This document shows, in pieces, positions 1 through 5,677 of a DNA stretch of 8,020 bases (positions are counted from its first letter, which is position 1; every line of letters begins with the position of its first letter). Source of the DNA: Candidatus Zhuqueibacterota bacterium 4484_87 (GTDB taxonomy: Bacteria; Zhuqueibacterota; Zhuqueibacteria; Thermofontimicrobiales; Thermofontimicrobiaceae); NCBI GenBank assembly GCA_002085355.1, contig NATN01000219.1:1-8020 (forward strand). Reading direction: 5' to 3'. Both the position numbers and the translations under genes were made by a program. A model generated the notes under the pieces. The model had not been told where the DNA came from, did not search any database, and saw only the letters and a program-made list of their open reading frames with translations.

Positions 1-117
1 AAGCAAGTGTAGGAAATATTTAATTTCAAATAAATAAAAATATTTTTTACAATCCAAGTTGTTTTTGAAAAGATTAGCATTCAAACAAGAACTAAACGGC
101 GGGGGGGGGGTATTCAT
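1..117 (-). CDS. Possible small ORF with poly-C tract, partial at window edge
   Basis: I do not recognise this protein and it may not be a gene. Reading minus from ATG at 117-115, 39 codons stay open to the window edge, beginning MNTPPPPFSSCLNANLF and turning rich in Phe, Tyr, Leu, Lys and Asn. The start has a near-ideal Shine-Dalgarno, GGAGG at 127-123, five bases before the ATG. Codons 3-6 are made by a run of ten C residues. One C fewer or more would stop translation at codon 12 (TGA) or codon 9 (TAG), so only the present length modulo 3 gives an open frame, as expected of a phase-variable gene. Against it: the AT-rich composition makes an open run this long by chance only moderately unlikely, the residues look like translated AT-rich spacer, and no domain or signal peptide is evident. 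It lies about 190 bp downstream of the phosphoesterase gene on the same strand. Confidence 0.3.
   Translation of the reverse strand, partial: MNTPPPPFSSCLNANLFKNNLDCKKYFYLFEIKYFLHLL
101..110. repeat. Homopolymer tract of ten G (plus) / C (minus)
   Basis: Ten consecutive G stand in an otherwise strongly AT-rich intergenic stretch and are directly readable. On the minus strand they become ten C beginning five bases after an ATG that has a strong ribosome binding site. Tracts of this length are prone to slipped-strand mispairing and are the usual switch of simple-sequence contingency loci. They are also a common place for sequencing or assembly length errors. Confidence 0.85.
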
Positions 118-122
118 ATTTT

Positions 123-127
123 CCTCC
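123..127 (-). promoter_or_regulatory. Strong Shine-Dalgarno (GGAGG) before the poly-C ORF
   Basis: Minus-strand GGAGG lies five bases upstream of the ATG at 117. It is one of the best ribosome binding sites in the window and the main reason to take the short ORF seriously. Confidence 0.45.
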
Positions 128-308
128 AAAAACTGTCTTTTCTTTTGAATTTATAACTAAATATAAAAAAAGCAGAAACAAAATGCAAGCAAAAAATTAT
201 TAGGTTTATAAAATTTTTTGTGATTTTTTCGTAATTTTAAGGAAGCCTTCTTTTCTTAATTTCAGGGTCTAAATATCGAGGAATGCGAGAAACGAAAATT
301 TTACCTAT
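128..308. other. AT-rich intergenic stretch, no feature seen
   Basis: This lies downstream of the phosphoesterase stop codon. It contains A/T runs and a weak 4-5 bp dyad around 238-260 (TTAAG ... CTTAA). I see no convincing intrinsic terminator, RNA gene or further ORF on either strand. Confidence 0.5.
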
Positions 309-2180
309 CTATTCTTCCAACAAAGTATCCGGCATAGTGGTCGTCAAACGAAATATTCTCCCCTGCATATCCGTACCGATGACATTGAGCGAATCCAGCG
401 GGATTACATTATTGACCAAAGTGACTCCCACGCGAAATCTCCAATCCAATTTTCCGTTATCCGAATTTAACGAATAAACATAGCCGTGCTGTGTGCCAAA
501 GAAAATGCGATGTCTTTTCTCAACAATAACAGAAGGATCGATATCATAACCGAAACCAGCGTCTTTCGCCCATTTCCAGATCGGTTTTTTGGGCCAGGTG
601 TAAGCGCAAACAACAGTGTCCTCCATCGTCTTGGCAAAAATAGTCCCGCCATGCTCGGCAATTCCCAGACTCTCGCGTACGCGATAGCGGTTGCTTCGCC
701 AGACAGTTTTGCCGGAATCTATGTCAATTGCCGTCAGATAGCGATCCGGAGCAGCTATAAAGACTTTATTTCGCGCGCCCACCGGATAGCAGGCAGCCGG
801 ACTGAACAATTTTCCGGGTCTTCCCTCATTCCACTTCCACGCCAAAGAGCCGTCAGCAATATTCAGGGCATACAAATTTTTATCCCAGGCGCCGAAGATC
901 ACTTTGTCTTGATAAATTAGAGGCTTGCATTCCACAAAATCCTTCACATCGGAAAATTTCCATAAAAGCTTGCCTGTTTTCAGGTCAATCGCGCGAAAAT
1001 TCCCATCGCTCGCCCCGCAGTAAACGACTCCTTTTTCTATTTTCGGAGAAGCAACTACCGGTGCATCCGTGCGAAATCTCCAGTTCACTTCACCGTCAAC
1101 AACGTCCAGACAATAAATATATTGATCCGCCGAGCCAAATACGACTTTCCCGTCTGCAATTTCCGGCTGGGAAAACACACTGCCTCCGGTTTCATATTGC
1201 CAAATACGGCTGCCGTCATCTACATCAAAGGCATAAACAGTACCGCGGCTATTGCCAACAACTACATAATCAGCCCAAACCGCCGCGCCACTCGCGATGG
1301 TATAAAATGTTTCATAAAGCCATTTTACTTTGATTTGCGGGAATTTTGCATTTTCCGAAAAATCCGGTCTTTCCACTTTTGTTGAATCGAACGCCATTCT
1401 GACATCTCTGCCCTGACGATACCAGCAGGGCTTTCTTTTTTCCCCGGGATTTTTTTCGCAAAAGCGAATGGAATCCGGCGAAACTTCGACAATGTTATAC
1501 CCCACCGGACTTTTACCCCTTTTTAAATTTGCTCTTCCCATCACACCGGGGAGCCCTTCGAAATTATATGCTCTGTTCCTGTGCCCATGACCCAACAGGA
1601 CAATTTGCGTGGCATACTGTTTCAGCAAATCCAGAACTTCAAACCAATTGGATATTGACGAATTCAGCGGATAATGAGTGATAAAAATGATCGGTTTTTT
1701 ATGTCCTATGTCTCGCAATTGTTCTTTCAGCCAGCGCACATCCTCCGGTGAAAAACAGCCGTCTCCCATGCGCATAATTGGTCCCTGATGAATGGCAAGA
1801 AATTCAATGCCGTTTTTCGAGAAACGAAACTTGTCATCTCCCCATAACTTCAGAAATGTCGTACAACCGGACGGAGACCATTTTGTATCGTGATTCCCGG
1901 GTATGATGAAATACGGCTTTTTCAGTGAATCGAGAATTGACTTTGCCAGTTTCAATTCATCATCGCTGCCGGTTTCAGTCACGTCGCCGGAAATGATGGT
2001 AAAATCTATTTTTTCATTTAAATTAATATCACGGACCGATTCCCAGAGATACTTATCTGCATTGGCACTTCCCACATGGGTGTCCGTCAGCCAGGCGAAA
2101 CGAAATGACGATTTTTGCTCACAAGAGAAAAAAATGAGAAAGGCGAGAGACAGTAGAAAGATTTTTAATATTTTTTTCAT
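309..2180 (-). CDS. Lipoprotein with metallophosphoesterase domain fused to PQQ-like beta-propeller
   Basis: Predicted envelope protein of 623 aa that joins a calcineurin-type phosphoesterase to a BamB/PQQ-type propeller. Residues 1-20 form a lipoprotein-like signal (MKKILKIFLLSLAFLIFFSC, Cys20 as the lipidation site). The phosphoesterase core, about residues 27-235, shows all expected metal ligands: D33-x-H35, GD at 65-66, GNHD at 95-98, H169 in 'THYP' and GHGH at 197-200. From about 285 to the end there are tandem repeats of the form 'GxxDGxxYAxDxxxGxxxW', with units near 306, 346, 387, 427, 472, 514, 558 and a last partial one near 600, consistent with about eight blades. The family hydrolyses phosphomono- or diesters; the substrate cannot be told from sequence. 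Propellers of this kind usually bind partners or ligands, and PQQ itself need not be bound. The ATG at 2180 was chosen because it gives the intact signal; no clear Shine-Dalgarno precedes it, and a heptad-repeat array begins 11 bp upstream. Confidence 0.88.
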   Translation of the reverse strand: MKKILKIFLLSLAFLIFFSCEQKSSFRFAWLTDTHVGSANADKYLWESVRDINLNEKIDFTIISGDVTETGSDDELKLAKSILDSLKKPYFIIPGNHDTKWSPSGCTTFLKLWGDDKFRFSKNGIEFLAIHQGPIMRMGDGCFSPEDVRWLKEQLRDIGHKKPIIFITHYPLNSSISNWFEVLDLLKQYATQIVLLGHGHRNRAYNFEGLPGVMGRANLKRGKSPVGYNIVEVSPDSIRFCEKNPGEKRKPCWYRQGRDVRMAFDSTKVERPDFSENAKFPQIKVKWLYETFYTIASGAAVWADYVVVGNSRGTVYAFDVDDGSRIWQYETGGSVFSQPEIADGKVVFGSADQYIYCLDVVDGEVNWRFRTDAPVVASPKIEKGVVYCGASDGNFRAIDLKTGKLLWKFSDVKDFVECKPLIYQDKVIFGAWDKNLYALNIADGSLAWKWNEGRPGKLFSPAACYPVGARNKVFIAAPDRYLTAIDIDSGKTVWRSNRYRVRESLGIAEHGGTIFAKTMEDTVVCAYTWPKKPIWKWAKDAGFGYDIDPSVIVEKRHRIFFGTQHGYVYSLNSDNGKLDWRFRVGVTLVNNVIPLDSLNVIGTDMQGRIFRLTTTMPDTLLEE

Positions 2181-2190
2181 GTCATCATTT

Positions 2191-2253
2191 GATTTAGAGT
2201 TTCAAATTAAGGGTTCAGAGTTCTTTGTTTGTAATTTACTGTTTAAAGTTGAC
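2191..2253. repeat. Degenerate heptad array, left arm (9 units)
   Basis: Nine consecutive 7-bp units in one phase: GATTTAG, AGTTTCA, AATTAAG, GGTTCAG, AGTTCTT, TGTTTGT, AATTTAC, TGTTTAA, AGTTGAC. Every unit has TT at positions 3-4, and most fit the pattern (A/T/G)(G/A)TTYNN. The array lies just upstream of the phosphoesterase start codon and has a partner of opposite orientation at 2332-2373. Confidence 0.6.
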
Positions 2254-2331
2254 GTGGGAGCTGCCAGGCGATTTTTTTGACAGTAAAATTTATCGGTAAA
2301 ATTGCCCGATTCCGGATCAAAAAATTAAAAA

Positions 2332-2373
2332 TCAAACTTGAAGCTCGAAACTTTAAACTCTGAACTATAGACT
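2332..2373. repeat. Degenerate heptad array, right arm (6 units, inverted)
   Basis: Six consecutive 7-bp units: TCAAACT, TGAAGCT, CGAAACT, TTAAACT, CTGAACT, ATAGACT, all ending in CT with purines at positions 3-5. Their reverse complements fit AGYYYNN and match left-arm units, for example AGTTCAG against GGTTCAG and AGTTTAA against TGTTTAA. Perfect 10-bp inverted matches join the arms: 2213-2222 with 2356-2365, and 2241-2250 with 2349-2358. The two arms flank a 78-bp core (2254-2331) in which I see no gene. Confidence 0.6.
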
Positions 2374-2378
2374 AAAAT

Positions 2379-2983
2379 TCACTTTTTCCCCTGCATTATT
2401 CCTGCGTAAAATTTATCAGGTAACATTTTCCCTGCTTTGGCGATGAGGGATAACCGTTTGGGAAAATGAATTTCCGGTTTCTCCTTTTCCAAGCCGCGAA
2501 TGATAATTTTTACGGCATCTTCCACAGCCATTAAAAAGGGCATGTGATAATTATTTTTATCAGTCATTGGGGTTTTGACAAAGCCTTACTCGAAGCATAC
2601 GGGGCAGAACGAGGCATTCCCCGAGTGCCAGCCAGACTGCCGACCGCAGCAATCATGCCGCTATTTCGCTCCATTATTGGCGGCAAAAGATGACGCAAAA
2701 AATAGATCACGCTGAAAAAATTCACACGAAAAATGTGCTCAAAACGATCGACATCGATATTTTCAACATCAAACATGCCGCCGACACCTGCATTAAAAAT
2801 GAGTACATCTGGGAGTAAATTATCAGATAATATTTTTCTACAAACTTTTTCAACGGATGCTGCTTCGGCGACGTTGCACGAAAAATATAAATGGGGCGCT
2901 TCGGCTAAAGCAAGCGTTGCAACAAGTTCCTTGAGCAATTTTTCTCGCCGGGCAATTAACAACAGCCGGTTCCCGCGTCGCTT
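2379..2983 (-). pseudogene. Short-chain dehydrogenase/reductase remnant with two deletions
   Basis: A broken classical SDR. The first reading frame is open from 2983 to 2564 and reads KRRGNRLLLIARREKLL, i.e. from just after the Rossmann glycine motif, so the first 20-30 residues with TGxxxGIG are absent. It then has the family's NAG motif ('NAGVGG'), the catalytic-serine strand ('GSLAG') and the YASSK form of YxxxK at about 2599-2585. Immediately after that Lys the frame breaks. The C-terminal part continues in another frame from about 2585 as GFVKTPMTDKNNYHMPF and ends MQGKK at 2379. Intact relatives have about 25-30 residues between YxxxK and the PGFVKTP motif, so roughly 80 bp (not a multiple of three) appears lost. 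Without the nucleotide-binding loop and that segment no working enzyme is expected. It overlaps the last 28 bases of the aldo/keto reductase. Assembly error is an alternative to real decay. Confidence 0.85.
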
Positions 2984-4083
2984 TTATTTTTTCGTCGAAA
3001 AATTTCTTGCTGTACAATTTTCAAACGTTCCCTAATGGGCAATTTCTGCGTGCACAATGTTTCGCACAAACCGCAATCAATACAGCGTGCGGCGTAATCC
3101 TCTTCCAGAGATAGCCCCCAGTGCAAACCAACGCGAGTGATGAAATAGTCGGAATTGAGCTCCAAATGGTTGTAAGATTCCATGAGCTGCGGTAGCGGAA
3201 TCTCCACCGGACAATAGTCGCAATAGCGACAACTGGTGCATAATTTATCAAATGAACGGTTTAATCCTGATTTAATATTTTCAATTTGTTCAGATGAAAT
3301 TGGCTTAAATCCTTCAACTGCGGAAATTGCCTCTGCCAACTGTTTTTGATTGGCAAAACCAACCAGCGCCACTGTTATTCTCGGGTCATTGATCAAAAAT
3401 CGCAGCGCACCTTCTACAACAGTTTCATTCTCCTGAGTGCGAACAAAATCGAATCGATCCGAATGATTAGGAATGATGCCGCCTCCTAATGGATTCATCA
3501 CCACAACGCCGCGTTTCAGCAAAGCCGCTGTGGCAACGCCATGATCCCGATAAGCAAAATTCATTGCAGAATAGCCGAGCAAAACGCCCTCAAACGGATA
3601 GTCGCGCAGCATATCGCCGATGTCTTCACCTGTCATGTGCGTGGAGACGCAGATGTGCCGAATGAGGCCTTCCTCTTTCAATCTTTCAAACTCGCGAAGC
3701 ACATTTTTCGCCTTCCTGCGCTGATAAGCATCAGGTGTCAAAATCGCCCACACATGATAAAAATCGATGTAATCGAAGTCCATTTTTTTGAGCGATTTTT
3801 CCAGATCCTCCCGCACTTTTGTCGGGTCTTCCTGCAAAGTTTTTGTAGAGACGAAAAAAGGTCGCTCTTTGCGGGTCTTTTTCATTTCCTTGAATGCAAT
3901 GCCAAAAATTTTTTCAGACTTGCCGTAAAGAGGCGCCGTGTCAAAATAATTAATGCCATTTTCATAAGCCTGCAACACTAATTCGGCTGAACCGTCCAAA
4001 TCATCCTGATTTTCAAAACGCATGCCGCCGAATCCGATTACCGAAAGTGCAATTCCCGTTGAACCATATTCACGATAAATCAC
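2956..4083 (-). CDS. Aldo/keto reductase with C-terminal 4Fe-4S ferredoxin-type domain
   Basis: NAD(P)H-dependent carbonyl reductase of the AKR superfamily, probably cytoplasmic, with an iron-sulfur tail. From the GTG at 4083 the protein is 375 aa and begins IYREYGSTGIALSVIGFGG, the usual start of this subfamily; GGAAGGGG lies about 11 bases upstream. Starts at 4104 (ATG) or 4113 (GTG) would add 7 or 10 residues but have no ribosome site. The catalytic tetrad is present: Asp48 and Tyr53 in 'FDTAPLYG', Lys81 in 'VSTK', His110 in 'FYHVW'. After the barrel come two cysteine clusters, CTSCRYCDYC (residues 282-291) and CIDCGLCETLC (334-344), each suited to a 4Fe-4S cluster, so electron transfer to or from the nicotinamide is plausible. 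The substrate is unknown. The last eight residues, SDAGTGCC, are the out-of-frame reading of the neighbouring dehydrogenase remnant, so the original C-terminus was probably lost in a deletion. Confidence 0.88.
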   Translation of the reverse strand: MIYREYGSTGIALSVIGFGGMRFENQDDLDGSAELVLQAYENGINYFDTAPLYGKSEKIFGIAFKEMKKTRKERPFFVSTKTLQEDPTKVREDLEKSLKKMDFDYIDFYHVWAILTPDAYQRRKAKNVLREFERLKEEGLIRHICVSTHMTGEDIGDMLRDYPFEGVLLGYSAMNFAYRDHGVATAALLKRGVVVMNPLGGGIIPNHSDRFDFVRTQENETVVEGALRFLINDPRITVALVGFANQKQLAEAISAVEGFKPISSEQIENIKSGLNRSFDKLCTSCRYCDYCPVEIPLPQLMESYNHLELNSDYFITRVGLHWGLSLEEDYAARCIDCGLCETLCTQKLPIRERLKIVQQEIFRRKNKSDAGTGCC

Positions 4084-4213
4084 CCGCCAAATTTCCCCTT
4101 CCATATTTTTCACATGTTCTAATTTGTGCGACCGCCACGATCAATCGAAGCGAAAAAAGCGAGCTACTCAACAGTAACTTGCCTCAAAAAAATCATTCAT
4201 ATCAATCTGAAAT

Positions 4214-4242
4214 AATATAACAAACTTCTCTCTGATAAGCAA
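4214..4242 (-). promoter_or_regulatory. Candidate sigma70-type promoter for the aldo/keto reductase
   Basis: On the minus strand TTGCTT (4242-4237) is followed after 17 bp by TATATT (4219-4214). The -10 box matches the consensus at five of six bases, the -35 at three. The implied leader is about 120 nt. In an AT-rich region such matches arise easily, and FCB bacteria often use other promoter forms. Confidence 0.3.
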
Positions 4243-4250
4243 TTAAATAC

Positions 4251-4279
4251 TTGAAAAAGTCGAAATTATTTTGTATTGT
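4251..4279 (+). promoter_or_regulatory. Candidate sigma70-type promoter for the FAD oxidase
   Basis: TTGAAA (4251-4256), a 17-bp spacer and TATTGT (4274-4279). Transcription would begin near 4286, downstream of the alternative start codons at 4271 and 4280, which supports translation from the ATG at 4334. Base matching alone is weak evidence. Confidence 0.3.
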
Positions 4280-4323
4280 ATGCCTGACTTCTCTTTGATT
4301 TTAACAGAATTTTCAAACAAAAC

Positions 4324-4327
4324 GGAG
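4324..4327 (+). promoter_or_regulatory. Shine-Dalgarno (GGAG) deciding the FAD oxidase start
   Basis: GGAG lies six bases before the second of two adjacent ATG codons (4331 and 4334). It favours 4334, or possibly 4331, over the in-frame TTG at 4271 and ATG at 4280, neither of which has a ribosome site. Confidence 0.6.
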
Positions 4328-4333
4328 AAAATG

Positions 4334-5548
4334 ATGTCTGATCGCGTTTCTTTGACAATCATTGGCGCCGGAGTAGTCGGCTGTGCCATCGCTTACAAAT
4401 TATCTTCCAAATTTGAAGACATAGTTGTCGTCGAAAAAAACTCAAAAGTGACCGCTGAAAATCAATCTTCGAGAAATTCTGGGGTCATCCATTCAGGAAT
4501 CTATTATCCGCCTGATCGGGGAAAATTAAAAGCCCAACTTTGTATGCCAGGAAACGAGCAGTTGTACGAATTTTGCAAAGAATTCAATGTGCCACACGCG
4601 CAAACCGGGAAGTTGGTCGTTGCTGCGAAAGAGCAGGAACTCGACTACTTGGAAGATACCATGCGTATCGCCCGTGAAAATAAAGTGCCGGGAGCGAAAC
4701 TGCTTTCCGCGGAAGAAGCGCAAAAAATGGAGCCCAATATTCGTTGTCTGAAAGCTGGCTATTTTCCAACTTCGGGCATTGTTGAACCGACTCAACTCAT
4801 TCATAAGCTCTATTCGTTAGCAGCAAATGCGGGCGTATTTTTTCTTACCGGAACAGAAGTTGTAGGAGTGAAGCCTCTAACTGATGGTTTTGAAATTCAT
4901 ACCATCAGCGGCAGTCAAAAAGAAATCTTCGAAAGCGATCTGGTCATTAATGCCGCCGGACTCTATTCCGACAAAATCGCCCGTATGGTCAATCCGGATT
5001 CGCCTTACGACATTTTGCCCATTCGCGGTGAAGCTGCGAAATTTTTCAAAAATAAACGCGCTGACATTCACCACGCCGGGATGAATATCTATCCCACGCC
5101 TTACGCGATTTATCCCAACGGGAAAAAGGCTGACGTGCCATTTGCGGAATACAAAAAATTATTCACCGAAAAAAAAGTGCTCAAAACCGTGGGCGTTCAT
5201 CTGACTCCGACTTTTGACCTGATCAACAATGAATATCAAATCGGGAATCTCGTCACCATCGGGCCGGCGACGCAGCGAGTTGATGAACGGGAAAACTTTT
5301 CCGAAAATTTGCTGCCGCCGGAACACTATCTCGAATTTGTCAAATCATTTTTCCCCAATTTAACGTTGGAAGATATTTCATTGCATCAGGCAGGCGTCCA
5401 GGCAAAATTGGTGCAACAGTACGATTGGGTCATTCAGCCAGATGAAAAATTTCCCCGCTGCATTCAACTCATCGGCATTGATTCGCCGGGATTGACTTCC
5501 TGTCTGGCAATCGCCGATTATGTGAAAGAATTAGTTGAAAGCATTTAA
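4334..5548 (+). CDS. L-2-hydroxyglutarate oxidase-like FAD-dependent oxidoreductase
   Basis: A 404-aa FAD enzyme of the DAO/GlpD superfamily, closest in motifs to L-2-hydroxyglutarate oxidase/dehydrogenase (LhgO), which oxidises L-2-hydroxyglutarate to 2-oxoglutarate and passes electrons to quinone or oxygen. The FAD-binding start is intact: TIIGAGVVGCAIAYKL with the GxGxxG glycines at 11, 13 and 16, and the acidic end of strand 2 at Glu35. The family signature 'RNSGVIHSGIYYPP' follows at 47-60. Further on are 'INAAGLYSDKIA' (205-216), 'RGE' (231-233) and the C-terminal FAD motif 'GIDSPGLTSCLAIADYV' (381-397). The length is close to E. coli LhgO. Residues about 250-310, between 'NIYPTPYAIYP' and 'LVTIGPA', look longer than the compact 'YPVP...GVHFTR' segment I expect in LhgO, so substrate preference may differ. 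The gene is divergent from the reductase and convergent with the peptidase, so it is probably transcribed alone. No membrane segment is visible. Confidence 0.82.
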   Translation: MSDRVSLTIIGAGVVGCAIAYKLSSKFEDIVVVEKNSKVTAENQSSRNSGVIHSGIYYPPDRGKLKAQLCMPGNEQLYEFCKEFNVPHAQTGKLVVAAKEQELDYLEDTMRIARENKVPGAKLLSAEEAQKMEPNIRCLKAGYFPTSGIVEPTQLIHKLYSLAANAGVFFLTGTEVVGVKPLTDGFEIHTISGSQKEIFESDLVINAAGLYSDKIARMVNPDSPYDILPIRGEAAKFFKNKRADIHHAGMNIYPTPYAIYPNGKKADVPFAEYKKLFTEKKVLKTVGVHLTPTFDLINNEYQIGNLVTIGPATQRVDERENFSENLLPPEHYLEFVKSFFPNLTLEDISLHQAGVQAKLVQQYDWVIQPDEKFPRCIQLIGIDSPGLTSCLAIADYVKELVESI

Positions 5549-5677
5549 TTGGGGAATTTGGCTTTCAATGAGCAATCAAACGACAGTACCATTTACTGAC
5601 AAAACCATTTCTTACGTACAAAATATAAAAAAAACCAACATTGCAAAAACTTTGACTATTAGAGTTGAGCGCTAAAA
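5549..5677. other. Convergent intergenic region, no terminator recognised
   Basis: Between the stop codons of the FAD oxidase and the secreted peptidase. It contains only a 5-bp stem at 5584-5598 (CAGTA/TACTG) without a following T run, and an A8 stretch near 5628-5635 that reads as T8 on the minus strand but has no solid stem before it. Confidence 0.4.

Larger units (their letters stand above)
4084..4330. other. Divergent intergenic region between reductase and FAD oxidase
   Basis: About 250 bp, AT-rich, separating two divergent genes. It holds candidate promoters in both directions (4214-4242 minus, 4251-4279 plus) with their -35 boxes about 8 bp apart. I see no RNA gene or clear operator palindrome. 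Confidence 0.5.

Noticed and set aside
486..920. Plus-strand open frame of 144 codons inside the phosphoesterase-propeller gene
   Set aside because: It is antisense to the propeller repeats and has no motif or start signal of its own.
2379..2567. A 62-aa minus-strand ORF as an independent small gene
   Set aside because: Its reading continues upstream in frame as GFVKTP, the known C-terminal part of a short-chain dehydrogenase, and its ATG is the Met of that motif.
3541..3981. Plus-strand open frame of 146 codons inside the aldo/keto reductase
   Set aside because: It is antisense to the catalytic barrel of an intact enzyme; the Cys/His-rich look is a by-product.
4271..4333. Longer N-terminus for the FAD oxidase starting at TTG 4271 or ATG 4280
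   Set aside because: The extra residues precede the FAD strand without similarity to the family, lack a ribosome site, and overlap a plausible -10 box; GGAG points to 4331/4334.
5584..5598. CAGTA-CCATT-TACTG hairpin as a terminator between the convergent genes
   Set aside because: The stem is only five pairs and no T run follows on either strand.
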